From Actinomycetota bacterium (GTDB taxonomy: Bacteria > Actinomycetota > Geothermincolia > Geothermincolales > RBG-13-55-18), in contig JAFGDU010000178.1 in assembly GCA_016931915.1 (NCBI GenBank), positions 1-42,868 on the forward strand: DNA of 42,868 bases. The letters are read 5' to 3'. Positions 8,454 through 16,544 of this stretch are shown in pieces. Under the pieces are notes generated by a model. It made no database searches, was not told the origin of the DNA, and saw only the letters and a program-made list of their open reading frames with translations. How positions within the stretch are numbered: position 1 is the first letter of the stretch; each line of letters begins with the position of its first letter. A program made the position numbers and the translations under genes.

Positions 8454-9641
8454 TCAGGCCATGATCTCGCCCGCGAAACTCGTGCCGTCCAGGCCCGCGC
8501 CGCCCAACCCCAGGAGATCGGCCACGCTCCTTCCGCAATCGGCGAAGCTCCTCCTGATCCCCAGGTCCCTTCCCCGCACCACTCTGTCCCCGAAAACGAT
8601 TAGAATGCCGTACTCCCGCGTATGATCGCTCCCCACATGTGTCGGGTCACAACCGTGGTCGGAGACGATCATGCACACGTCATGCGCTCCCATTTCCTTG
8701 CGCAAGACGGGGAGAAAATCGTCGAACTCGCCCAGGGCACGCGCGAATCCACGCGGGTCGCGCCGGTGACCGTACAGGGTATCGAAATCCACCAGGTTAG
8801 CCATGATCACCCCTTCTCCACCCGAGCTCGTTTCGTCGAACAGTCGCTGCATGGTCTCCCCGTTCCCCGCGGTGTGGATACTCTCGCTCACTCCCACGCC
8901 GGCATAAAGGTCGCCTATCTTCCCTATTCCCTTCACTGCGACCCCCGCTTCGCGGCACAGCGCCAGCACCGTGGGGCGCGGCGGCGGAAGCGACAGGTCG
9001 AGCCTCTCGCCTCCGACGCGTTCGAACGCACCCGGTCTACCCACGAAAGGTCTGGCGATGACCCGGTTTACCTCATACTTTCCCTGCAGCAGGTCCCTTG
9101 CCTCGTGGCACATGGCATATAGCTCCCGCAGGGTTACGATGTCCTTGTGTGCCGCCAGCTGGAATACGCTGTCCGCGGAGGTGTAGAGGATGGGCTTCCC
9201 GGTGCGCATATGCTCCTCGCCCAGTTCCGCGACGATCTCAGTACCCGATGCCGGCCTGTTGCCCAGTACGCCGCGTCCTATACGCTCTTCGAACCTCCGT
9301 ACCAGTTCGCACGGGAAACCGCGGGGGAAGGCAGGGAACGGTTCGTCCAGGATCACGCCGGCCAGTTCCCAGTGTCCGCTGCTCGAATCCTTTCCGGGCG
9401 ATCTCTCGGCGAGCCGGCCATATGCCCCCGCGGTTTCCTCCTGCCGCTGCAAGCCCTCTATGCCCGTCAGGTTGCCCAGACCCACCGCTTCCAGGTGGGG
9501 CAGGTGGAGGCCCCCAACTGCGCTTGCTGTGTGCTCTAGCGTATTGGTACCGGCGTCACCGTATGCGCCTGCGTCGGGCAGGGCACCCGCCCCTACCCCG
9601 TCGAGGACTATCCATATTACACGCCTGATGGCATGGGACAT
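8454..9641 (-). CDS. deoB: Phosphopentomutase
   Basis: Interconverts ribose or deoxyribose 1-phosphate and 5-phosphate in nucleoside salvage. The 395-residue protein belongs to the alkaline phosphatase superfamily: LDGVGAG with metal ligand Asp14, FPxGFP, NRPASGTEI, DFDTLYGHRRDP, SDHGCDPTH and SDHTREY are all present. The ATG at 9641 has GGAG seven bases upstream and gives the normal family length; longer in-frame starts do not. The motif around the phosphorylated threonine reads GKDSSSGHWE (Ser86-88), whereas characterised enzymes have threonine there. No other nucleoside catabolic gene is adjacent. Confidence 0.93.
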   Translation of the reverse strand: MSHAIRRVIWIVLDGVGAGALPDAGAYGDAGTNTLEHTASAVGGLHLPHLEAVGLGNLTGIEGLQRQEETAGAYGRLAERSPGKDSSSGHWELAGVILDEPFPAFPRGFPCELVRRFEERIGRGVLGNRPASGTEIVAELGEEHMRTGKPILYTSADSVFQLAAHKDIVTLRELYAMCHEARDLLQGKYEVNRVIARPFVGRPGAFERVGGERLDLSLPPPRPTVLALCREAGVAVKGIGKIGDLYAGVGVSESIHTAGNGETMQRLFDETSSGGEGVIMANLVDFDTLYGHRRDPRGFARALGEFDDFLPVLRKEMGAHDVCMIVSDHGCDPTHVGSDHTREYGILIVFGDRVVRGRDLGIRRSFADCGRSVADLLGLGGAGLDGTSFAGEIMA

Positions 9642-9698
9642 GATTGTTCTCCACATACATTCATTGCGCCGCCGCACGGTATATAACCAGGAAGAGAT

Positions 9699-9714
9699 CC
9701 GGGCTTCGGCCCGG
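9699..9714 (-). terminator. Hairpin between the unknown gene and deoB
   Basis: CCGGGC arms with a CGAA loop on the minus strand, followed by ATCTCTTCC. The tail is only weakly U-rich. It lies 17 bases after the stop of the gene ending at 9731, so it may terminate it partly. Confidence 0.35.
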
Positions 9715-9730
9715 CGGCAGTTATTATGGA

Positions 9731-10690
9731 TCAAGCGACTTCAAGGCCTACGTCTCCAAGGGCCTCCGCAATGGTTGCGATGTACAGGCTTCCCTGCTCG
9801 GGCCGTATCGTCCCCTCCCCGTCCCTGGAGACCGTGACCAGGTGGTCCACGGCTTTTCTCAGTTCTTCCGCGTCTTTGAAGATATCGTAGAGGAGATCGA
9901 TCCTCTGCAGGAGCTCTCCCCCGCCGAGGCCGGCCAGCCCCAGTGCTTCCTCCAGGATCTGCACCGCCTCGAATGCCGCCGCCGGCGTGTCATCCTGTTC
10001 CAGGTGCCGCACCGTCTCCCACAGCTTGAGGAAGCGCATCCTTACCTCAGGGTTCCTCGCATTCTGCAGGTGGAGGTCCATGAGGTCGCGTGCGAAACGC
10101 GTTGCCATGGTGGCGAACCTGTCCGCCTGCTCTATTTCCTTTTCGATATCCTCGTCGTCGAGGGATTCATTCTCCGCGAACGCGGCCTGGCTCCTGCGCA
10201 GGTCCTCCATGTCCTCCTCGAGGCGGGGGATGAGCTTCATGGGCCCTTTGCCCCACACCCCGGCCCCCCAGCTCGCGAGCAACCTGCGGGCGTCGTTGAT
10301 CATCTCCAGCCCGATCACCATGTCAAGATCGTCTCCAGAGTTCACGAGTTCCTGCAGGTCTTCCTGGGGATGAATAATCTTCTTTATCTCACGCCTTCGC
10401 ACCATGAACGGGCTGAATGGCTTCTCCAGAGCCTGGCTCTCTTCCCCGAGGTGCTCGACCAGGACATCGTAGGTGCGGTAAAGCGACCCCATCGCTTTCT
10501 CGAGTGCCTCACCCACCCGGCCTTCCCCCAGCAGACCGTTAACGGACCTCCAGTCCTCTTCCCACTGTCCTTGACCGCCCGTTGCCAGCACCTGCATCTT
10601 CTCTCTTACTTTGTCCTTTACCCTGACGGGCACGCCTGATTCTTTGAGCAGGTCACTCAACCAGCCGTCGCCAAAGAAGAGGTCCTCCAT
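9731..10690 (-). CDS. Unknown cytosolic protein, predicted all-helical
   Basis: A 319-residue protein that I do not recognise. It has no signal peptide or membrane segment, is rich in Glu, Asp, Leu and Arg and looks almost wholly alpha-helical, with stretches such as DDEDIEKEIEQADRF that could pack as helical bundles. No cysteine pair, P-loop or catalytic motif is visible. The ATG at 10690 follows AGGAGAAAGG; a TTG lies immediately upstream at 10693. It precedes deoB by 89 bases with a small hairpin between them, so a functional link to deoB is uncertain. Confidence 0.7.
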   Translation of the reverse strand: MEDLFFGDGWLSDLLKESGVPVRVKDKVREKMQVLATGGQGQWEEDWRSVNGLLGEGRVGEALEKAMGSLYRTYDVLVEHLGEESQALEKPFSPFMVRRREIKKIIHPQEDLQELVNSGDDLDMVIGLEMINDARRLLASWGAGVWGKGPMKLIPRLEEDMEDLRRSQAAFAENESLDDEDIEKEIEQADRFATMATRFARDLMDLHLQNARNPEVRMRFLKLWETVRHLEQDDTPAAAFEAVQILEEALGLAGLGGGELLQRIDLLYDIFKDAEELRKAVDHLVTVSRDGEGTIRPEQGSLYIATIAEALGDVGLEVA

Positions 10691-10920
10691 CAAAGCCTGC
10701 CTTTCTCCTCGGCCTTCTAGACTATTCTAACATTCGCCCCGACCCCTGCCTTGGCCTTCCCACACAAAGCTCGAGTCACCCTTGTTCTTCCGCCCTTACC
10801 CAGCGGTTATAATCGCTCGCCAGGCAAAGGAATCAGCTCGGCACACCCATCGCCGTTTATTGCGATATCTTCTGGAAATATATACCACGAGCATGACCCA
10901 TAAGGAAATCGCCGTATAGG

Positions 10921-10950
10921 AAGAGGGCCGCCACGAGGCGGCCCTCTTTT
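10921..10950. terminator. Strong bidirectional terminator hairpin
   Basis: Arms GAGGGCCGCC (10923-10932) and GGCGGCCCTC (10937-10946) around an ACGA loop, flanked by AA and TTTT, so the stem extends to 12 pairs. It sits directly after the stop of the radical SAM gene (10961). The longer T-run is on the plus strand; on the minus strand it reads CTCTTCCTAT. The 270-bp gap 10691-10960 contains no gene I can support. Confidence 0.8.
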
Positions 10951-10960
10951 GCTTGAACCC

Positions 10961-12313
10961 TCAGGCCGTGCCCTTCTTCTGGTCGAGCATGGTATAGTCC
11001 TGGTATTTCTCCATCCATACCTCGTCCGCCATGCGGCCGTATTCCTCGCCGTAGGCATCGAGGTCGGGCGCGAGGTCTTTGATTATCCCCTCGGCTTCCG
11101 GATGGGTGGGATACGCGCCGCATTTCGCCACGCATTCCCTCAGCACGTAGGGATGATCGATGATCATGCACGGGCGAAGAAGGTTGGGGTGGTACGGAGC
11201 GCGCTCGCGTATGGAACGGAAGAAATCCGATTCCAGCGCCTCCGACAGGGACTTGTCCCTGATGTTGTCAACCGCGAAGTGCACGAAGACGCAGGGCTCC
11301 ACGTCACCGTTCTGGTTGATGTGGAGGTACTGGCGCCCCGAGGCCAGGCAACCTCCCACCAGCGGGCCGTCGCACCAGAAATCGGATATGAGGTATCTCT
11401 TCTCCTGGCGCATGCGCGTGACCCGCTCCAGGCGCTGGATACGCTGCTCCGGCGTGGTCATCAGCTCCAGGGAGGGCCGCGTGCCGATAGGCATGTACTG
11501 GAAGTACCAACCTATGAAGCAGCCTTTCTCTTCCATGTAGTAGTCCACGAAATCATCTTGCGTGATCATATCGCTGTTGTAGCGGGTTACGGTGGCCGAG
11601 AAGCCGAAGAGGGCCTGTGCCTCCTTGAGGTTGTCCATGGCCTGTATGACCTTGTCGTAAACGCCCTCGCCCCTTCTCGCATCCGTCTCTTCCTTGAAGC
11701 CCTCCACGGAAATGCACGGTATGACGTTGCCCAGTTCCGCGATCTGGCCGGCCAGCTTGCGGTCGATGAGCGTACCGTTGGTGTACACCTGGAAGGTGAT
11801 ATCGTGGTGCTTTTTGAAGATATCCATCATGTGCTTGTAGTAGAAGGGCTCGCCCCCGGAGATGACCATGAAGTATATGCCCATCTCCTTTGCCTCGGTA
11901 AGCACGCGGTCCATGACCTCCTTGGGGAGGTCATCTTTCTTGGAGTACATCCCCGCATAGCATCCTACGCATTTGAGGTTACAGCGCATAGTGGGGCTGA
12001 TTACCAGGAGCAGCGGCGGGCTGTAGCCATGCTCCTTCTCATAGGCTTCCCGCACCCTCGACTTATAGAAAAGGGCATCAGTCAGGAAGTTGATCGCCCC
12101 GCGACGCACGTTCTTGTGCAGGTCAGGCAGACGGTTCTTGATCTGTAAGATAAGGGTTCTGATGAACTCCTGCCCGTCTGGCCATTTAACGCTGTTCACG
12201 AACTTCTCGGCGAAGTTCAGCAACTTGTCATCGGGGATATTGGGAAGAACGAAGATTAAGCCGTTTATCGTCTTTTTAATGGCATAATCCCTTATCACAG
12301 ATACATCGGTCAA
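10961..12313 (-). CDS. Radical SAM protein with SPASM-like C-terminal domain
   Basis: About 450 residues. The radical SAM cluster motif CNLKCVGC (CX3CX2C, Cys111, 115 and 118) is followed by SGGEP, so it should bind a [4Fe-4S] cluster and S-adenosylmethionine. The C-terminal third has further cysteines in CDGPLVGGC, NGDVEPC and RECVAKC, as in SPASM domains that carry auxiliary clusters. The ~110 residues before the cluster motif are a helical extension. No substrate can be assigned. I chose the TTG at 12313 because the full SD AAAGGAGGTGA ends just upstream; the frame stays open to an ATG at 12391 that lacks an SD. The gene stands alone, with a strong terminator behind it. Confidence 0.85.
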   Translation of the reverse strand: MTDVSVIRDYAIKKTINGLIFVLPNIPDDKLLNFAEKFVNSVKWPDGQEFIRTLILQIKNRLPDLHKNVRRGAINFLTDALFYKSRVREAYEKEHGYSPPLLLVISPTMRCNLKCVGCYAGMYSKKDDLPKEVMDRVLTEAKEMGIYFMVISGGEPFYYKHMMDIFKKHHDITFQVYTNGTLIDRKLAGQIAELGNVIPCISVEGFKEETDARRGEGVYDKVIQAMDNLKEAQALFGFSATVTRYNSDMITQDDFVDYYMEEKGCFIGWYFQYMPIGTRPSLELMTTPEQRIQRLERVTRMRQEKRYLISDFWCDGPLVGGCLASGRQYLHINQNGDVEPCVFVHFAVDNIRDKSLSEALESDFFRSIRERAPYHPNLLRPCMIIDHPYVLRECVAKCGAYPTHPEAEGIIKDLAPDLDAYGEEYGRMADEVWMEKYQDYTMLDQKKGTA

Positions 12314-12318
12314 TTTTT

Positions 12319-12360
12319 TCACCTCCTTTCTGACAATAACTTCATCTTTCCTGTGGTCAT
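12319..12360 (-). other. Possible 13-codon leader ORF before the radical SAM gene
   Basis: The frame ATG...TGA encodes MTTGKMKLLSERR. A complete SD (AAGGAGGTG) lies immediately before the ATG, with only two bases between GGAGG and the ATG, which is short. The stop TGA lies within the second SD used for the TTG at 12313. It could couple translation, or it could be chance. Confidence 0.25.
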
Positions 12361-12556
12361 CACCTCCTTGCAAGTATCGCTTGCCCACCATAAGGAAATC
12401 AATCCAGATTACATATTCCCCATTCCAAGAACTAATAACCGGCCTTGCTGGGAACGGTTACTCCCTACGAGATGTTTTACATATATATATCACGGCCGGA
12501 CGATCTAATTTGAACGTATTGTATGCTTTTATCTGTAAGGCGAGCATATACACGCC

Positions 12557-12579
12557 ATAAAACCCCTCAGGCGTGAGGG
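12557..12579 (-). terminator. Terminator overlapping the xerD stop
   Basis: On the minus strand CCCTCA and TGAGGG pair around a CGCC loop and are followed by GTTTTAT. The stem includes the TGA stop codon of xerD. It separates the M20-NUDIX-ald-xerD operon from the radical SAM gene. The gap 12392-12556 otherwise holds only AT-rich leader sequence. Confidence 0.7.
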
Positions 12580-13484
12580 TGAGCTCTCAGGTAGGATTCC
12601 CGTATCCTTTCCCTGCTGACATGCGTGTATATCTGTGTCGTGCTTATGCTGGCATGTCCGAGCAGCTCCTGAATATACCTTAGACCGGCGCCGTTCTCCA
12701 GCAGGTGGGTGGCATAACTGTGGCGCAGGGTATGCGGGGTCATCTTCTTCTCCAGGCCTGCTCTCCTGGCGTATTTCCTCACCAGCTCCCAGGCGCCCTG
12801 CCGTGTCAGCCTTCCTCCTCTCTGGTTGAGGAATACCGCTCTCTGGCTGGCACTGCGGGCCATCTTCGGCCTGCCGCTTGCCAGGTACTTCCGCAGGGCT
12901 GCCGCGGCGGCGTCCCCGATGGGCACCACCCGCTCCCGCGCGCCCTTGCCCATCACGCGCATCTCCCTGCCGGGCAGGTCCATGTCCTCGATATCCAGTC
13001 CCGTGAGCTCGGAGATGCGTATGCCCGTCCCGTAAAGCGTCTCCAGGATGGCCCTGTCACGCAACCCTGGAGGGTCCTCCAGCATGGGCTGCTCGAGCAG
13101 GTTTGCCACCTCATCCTGGCTCAGCACACGTGGAAGGGCTTGACCGTGGCGCGGCGTGGGCAGATCCGCGATGGGGAGATCCCCGTACGAGCCCTCGTCG
13201 GCCAGGAATCGCTGCAATCCCCTCAGGGTGGCGGTCATGCGTGCTAGGGAACGCGGTGACAGGCCGCGGTCGCGCATCTCCTCCAGGAAAAGGGTTATAT
13301 CACCCCGCCGCACATCCTGCGGAGAGGATCTGCCCCGGCCGGAGATGAACTCCACCCAGCGCAGCAGATCTCTACCGTATGCCTCGACGGTACGGGGGGA
13401 AAGCCCCCTCTCTACCTCGATGTAGACCAGGTACTCGTTGATCAGGTCCGGCCAGGCCGTATCCTCCGGACGCCTTCCTCGCAT
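12567..13484 (-). CDS. xerD: Tyrosine recombinase, XerD type
   Basis: Site-specific recombinase of 305 residues. The N-terminal SAM-like core-binding domain spans about residues 10-100. The catalytic domain holds all expected residues: Arg156 in GTGIRISEL, Lys180 in GKGARER, His251 and Arg254 in HTLRHSYATH, His277 in LGHAS and the nucleophile Tyr286 in QIYTH. Length and single-copy chromosomal context among metabolic genes favour XerC/D chromosome-dimer resolution over a phage integrase; I see no dif-like site or phage genes nearby. The ATG at 13484 has GGGGG seven bases upstream. It follows ald by 26 bases and ends in a terminator. Confidence 0.92.
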   Translation of the reverse strand: MRGRRPEDTAWPDLINEYLVYIEVERGLSPRTVEAYGRDLLRWVEFISGRGRSSPQDVRRGDITLFLEEMRDRGLSPRSLARMTATLRGLQRFLADEGSYGDLPIADLPTPRHGQALPRVLSQDEVANLLEQPMLEDPPGLRDRAILETLYGTGIRISELTGLDIEDMDLPGREMRVMGKGARERVVPIGDAAAAALRKYLASGRPKMARSASQRAVFLNQRGGRLTRQGAWELVRKYARRAGLEKKMTPHTLRHSYATHLLENGAGLRYIQELLGHASISTTQIYTHVSRERIRESYLRAHPHA

Positions 13485-13510
13485 GGGTCATCCCCCGAGC
13501 TCAAGTGCAT

Positions 13511-14662
13511 CTACTCATCCCCGAACAGCTGCCCGCTGGCAAAACCTATGGGCAATATATGATCCAGGGGTTCGTATTCGAGGCCGTGCGCTTCTGCGAC
13601 GGGGCGGGAGGTAACGCGGCCCTCGATGACGTTGACCCCCTTTGCCAGGCTTGCATTTCTCCCCACCGCCTTCTTCAGGCCATATTCCGCTATCTCCAGC
13701 GCGTAGGGCAAGGTAACGTTGGTGAGTGCGAACGTGGATGTCCTGGGGACTGCGCCCGGAATATTCCCCACGCAATAATGAAGTACGTCGTGCTCGAGAT
13801 ATATGGGGTCTGAATGCGTGGTCATCCTCGAGGTGGTGATGCAGCCGCCCTGGTCTACGGAGATGTCGACGACCACGGAGCCGGACCGCATACCGCTGAC
13901 GGTGGCATCATCCACCAGAACAGGGGTCAAGGCCCCCGGTATGAGGACCGCGCCTATCACCAGGTCAGCATCGAGCACCATCTCCTTCACGCTCAGCTTG
14001 TTGGAGACCAGAGTGGTTATGCGTCCGTGCAGAATATGTTCGAGGTAGCGCAGTTTCTCCAGGCTCTTGTCCAACACGATGACGTGTGCATTCATGCCCG
14101 TGGCCAGGATGGCGGAATGGGCGCCCACTATACCCGCCCCCAGTATTACCACGTTGGCTGGGGGCACACCGGAAGCGCCGCCCAGAAGCATGCCCCTTCC
14201 CCCGTTCATCTTCTCGAGATAGTGCGCCCCTACCTGCGGAGCCATGCGTCCCGCCACCTCACTCATGGGTGCCAGCAGGGGGAGGCTTCCGTCCGGGCGC
14301 TCAACCGTCTCGTACGCCACGGCTGTCACGCGCCTTTTTACCAGTTCCTCGGTCAGCTCCCTGTGGGCGGCAAGGTGGAAGAAGGTAAACACGATGTGGC
14401 CCTCCCCCAGCAGCGGGAATTCGGAGGGCTGGGGCTCTTTTACCTTCAGGATCAGCTCCGCCTCGGAGAAAACGTCTTCCGCTCCGGGCACGATTAGTGC
14501 TCCCGCCGCCTCGTAATCCCCGTCCGAAATACTCGAGCCCTCGCCGGCGTTCTTCTCGACCAGAACCTTGTGACCTTCGACAACCAGTTCGTGCGCTCCC
14601 TGCGGGGTGACGGCCACACGATATTCCTGGTCCAGGATCTCCCGCGGCACCCCTACGATCAT
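13511..14662 (-). CDS. ald: Alanine dehydrogenase
   Basis: NAD-dependent oxidative deamination of L-alanine to pyruvate and ammonia. The 383-residue protein begins MIVGVPREILDQEYRVAVTP, the standard family N-terminus with the substrate-binding Arg, and contains GNGRG-like NGGRGMLLGGASGVP and the Rossmann motif VILGAGIVGAHSA. DQGGC, characteristic of Ald, is also present. The ATG at 14662 has GGAGG four bases upstream; the frame is open to 14695, but that extension lacks an SD. It lies between the NUDIX gene and xerD on the same strand. Confidence 0.95.
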   Translation of the reverse strand: MIVGVPREILDQEYRVAVTPQGAHELVVEGHKVLVEKNAGEGSSISDGDYEAAGALIVPGAEDVFSEAELILKVKEPQPSEFPLLGEGHIVFTFFHLAAHRELTEELVKRRVTAVAYETVERPDGSLPLLAPMSEVAGRMAPQVGAHYLEKMNGGRGMLLGGASGVPPANVVILGAGIVGAHSAILATGMNAHVIVLDKSLEKLRYLEHILHGRITTLVSNKLSVKEMVLDADLVIGAVLIPGALTPVLVDDATVSGMRSGSVVVDISVDQGGCITTSRMTTHSDPIYLEHDVLHYCVGNIPGAVPRTSTFALTNVTLPYALEIAEYGLKKAVGRNASLAKGVNVIEGRVTSRPVAEAHGLEYEPLDHILPIGFASGQLFGDE

Positions 14663-14726
14663 ATTTCCTCCAGTATCAAGTAAACGGACCGTCAATTACT
14701 TTGCGTAACAATGTCCCGGATGGCAG

Positions 14727-15287
14727 TCAAACGTCCTGCTTGCCATATTCTCCCTGCAAATGCAACGAGGTAAGGGCGAGGCCGCAAATAGTCTTGGAAT
14801 CCTCGATCTCACTCCTTGCGATCATGGCCACCGCATCCTCCAGCGGCATACGCATGATCTCCAGGAACTCGTCCTCGTCCGGGTCAGCCTTCCCGGCACG
14901 TAATCCCCGCGCCAGATAAAGGTGGAGCGTCTCGTCACTGAAACCTGGTGAGGTATAGAAGGCGGCCAGCTTTATCCATTCCCCGGCACTGTAACCTATC
15001 TCCTCCATCAATTCGCGGCGTGCGCAGTCCAGAGGTTCCTCTCCCGCAGCCAGCTTACCGGCGGGTATCTCCACCAGGTCCTTTCCCGTTGCGTGCCGGT
15101 ACTGGCGGACGAGGAAGACGTGGCCGTCTTCATCCAGCGGCACCATGCCCACCGCGCCCCAGTGCAGCACCACCTCCCTCTCGGCTTCCTTGCCGTTGGG
15201 CAGGCGAACCCTGTCGAGATAAACGCGCAGGATCTTGCCCTCGAAGATGCTCCTTCGCTCGAGTGTCTCATGCTCTCCGGCGCTCAC
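14727..15287 (-). CDS. NUDIX hydrolase, ADP-ribose pyrophosphatase type
   Basis: Predicted to hydrolyse ADP-ribose or a related nucleoside diphosphate sugar to AMP and a sugar phosphate. The 186 residues carry a complete Nudix box at about 77-99: G, five residues, E, then RELMEEIGY with Glu95 and Glu96. The region before it, HWGAVGMVPLDEDGHVFLVRQYR, resembles NudF/YqkG enzymes, as does the GFSDETLHLYLA segment after it. The start is a GTG at 15287 that overlaps the stop of the M20 peptidase gene (GTGA), so the pair is translationally coupled. Confidence 0.9.
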   Translation of the reverse strand: MSAGEHETLERRSIFEGKILRVYLDRVRLPNGKEAEREVVLHWGAVGMVPLDEDGHVFLVRQYRHATGKDLVEIPAGKLAAGEEPLDCARRELMEEIGYSAGEWIKLAAFYTSPGFSDETLHLYLARGLRAGKADPDEDEFLEIMRMPLEDAVAMIARSEIEDSKTICGLALTSLHLQGEYGKQDV

Positions 15288-16411
15288 TTGTCTCCCCTCA
15301 GCCTGCCTGCGTTGGCCGCGATCTCGCAGCAGAAACGGACCAGCCTGTGCAACTCCTGAACGTCTATATACTCGTGCGTGGTATGAGGCTGCCTCGCTCC
15401 TATGCTCAATACCACCGACTTTATCCCGTATCCGTTCATAAAATTTGCATCGCTCCCCCCGCCCGATCTCACTACCTCTACCTTCATCCCCATTGCCTTC
15501 CCCGCCTCGTCCGCCAGGAGTATCAGGGGGTCATCGCGGTCGATGAGATATCCGTCGTACGCACGGTCCACCTTGACCTCTACTCCCACACCTACCGCCG
15601 CCTCCGCCTCCAGGGCCGCCCGCAGCATTGATTTTCTCTGTTCGTCCAGTTTGTCGACGTCCAGCGAGCGAACCTCTCCCTTGACCACGGTTTCGTCGGG
15701 AACTATGTTCACCGCTCTGCCTCCCTCTATGACCCCGATATTCGCCGTGGTCTCGCTGTCGATGCGGCCAAGGTGCATGAGGCTTATGGCCCACGATGCG
15801 CCGAATATGGCATTCGTTCCCTTTTCGGGTTCCACGCCCGCATGGGCCGCGTTCCCCTTGAATACAAACTCCAGGTTGTCCTGGGTGGGCGATGCGTTTA
15901 TCACTTCCCCTACCCCTCCCGCGCCATCCAGCACGTAGGCATGACGGGCCTCGATGCGGTCCCATTCCAGGTTGCGGACTCCCTGCAGCTGTGTCTCCTC
16001 GGCCACGGTGAGGATGATCTCGATCGGTCCGTGCTCGATACTCCCCTCCGCGGAGAGGCGCATAAACTCGATTATCGCGGCTACCCCCACCTTGCAGTCG
16101 GCGCCCAGTATCGTCTCCCCCGCCGACAGCACCCTTTCCCCTTTTACCACGGGCTCTATTCCCTTCCCGGGACTTACCGTGTCCATGTGAGCGCAGAAGA
16201 TCAACGGCGGGGCATCCACTCCCCTGGCGGGCATCCTGATGTAGACGTTTCCCGCCTCGCCGCCGATTGCCTTACCCGCGTTGTCCATGTAAGCCTTAAA
16301 ACCGGACTCTACGGCGGCTTCCATTACGAAGTCGGCCACCTCGGCCTCGTGGTAGGTTTCGCTGTCGATCCTTACCAGCGTGAGGAAAGTATCCAGTATC
16401 CTGTCTCCCAT
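15284..16411 (-). CDS. M20 family metallopeptidase, PepT-like
   Basis: Predicted dinuclear zinc aminopeptidase acting on small peptides, 375 residues. Metal and catalytic residues are visible: His75 and Asp77 in AHMDTV, bridging Asp105 in GADCKVG, the Glu138-Glu139 pair in VAEETQ and a C-terminal histidine in HTTHEY. The second acidic residue usual in GADDKAG is Cys here; that position is variable in the superfamily, so I do not read it as inactivating. The central lid domain (NAAHAGVEPEKG) is normal. The ATG at 16411 starts the operon with the NUDIX, ald and xerD genes. The 133-bp gap before it has an AT-rich TATATAAC but no clear promoter. Confidence 0.88.
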   Translation of the reverse strand: MGDRILDTFLTLVRIDSETYHEAEVADFVMEAAVESGFKAYMDNAGKAIGGEAGNVYIRMPARGVDAPPLIFCAHMDTVSPGKGIEPVVKGERVLSAGETILGADCKVGVAAIIEFMRLSAEGSIEHGPIEIILTVAEETQLQGVRNLEWDRIEARHAYVLDGAGGVGEVINASPTQDNLEFVFKGNAAHAGVEPEKGTNAIFGASWAISLMHLGRIDSETTANIGVIEGGRAVNIVPDETVVKGEVRSLDVDKLDEQRKSMLRAALEAEAAVGVGVEVKVDRAYDGYLIDRDDPLILLADEAGKAMGMKVEVVRSGGGSDANFMNGYGIKSVVLSIGARQPHTTHEYIDVQELHRLVRFCCEIAANAGRLRGDK

Positions 16412-16544
16412 GACTACACGCTCCCGTCAGCTCTTATCCCTGTATCATCAACATGCGGAAGTTATATACGAGATCCTGCCCCCGGCATCCATAACATCGT
16501 GAATCCCACCAATACCTCCCGATATCACGCGCTCGCAGCGAGCG

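Noticed and set aside
12567..13484. Phage or integron integrase
   Set aside because: Length, complete catalytic residues and housekeeping neighbours fit XerD, and no phage genes, attachment repeats or cassette sites are nearby.
16091..16111. Asp to Cys change in the metal motif of the M20 peptidase
   Set aside because: The bridging aspartate itself (Asp105) is kept. The changed position is variable in the superfamily, so loss of activity is not supported.
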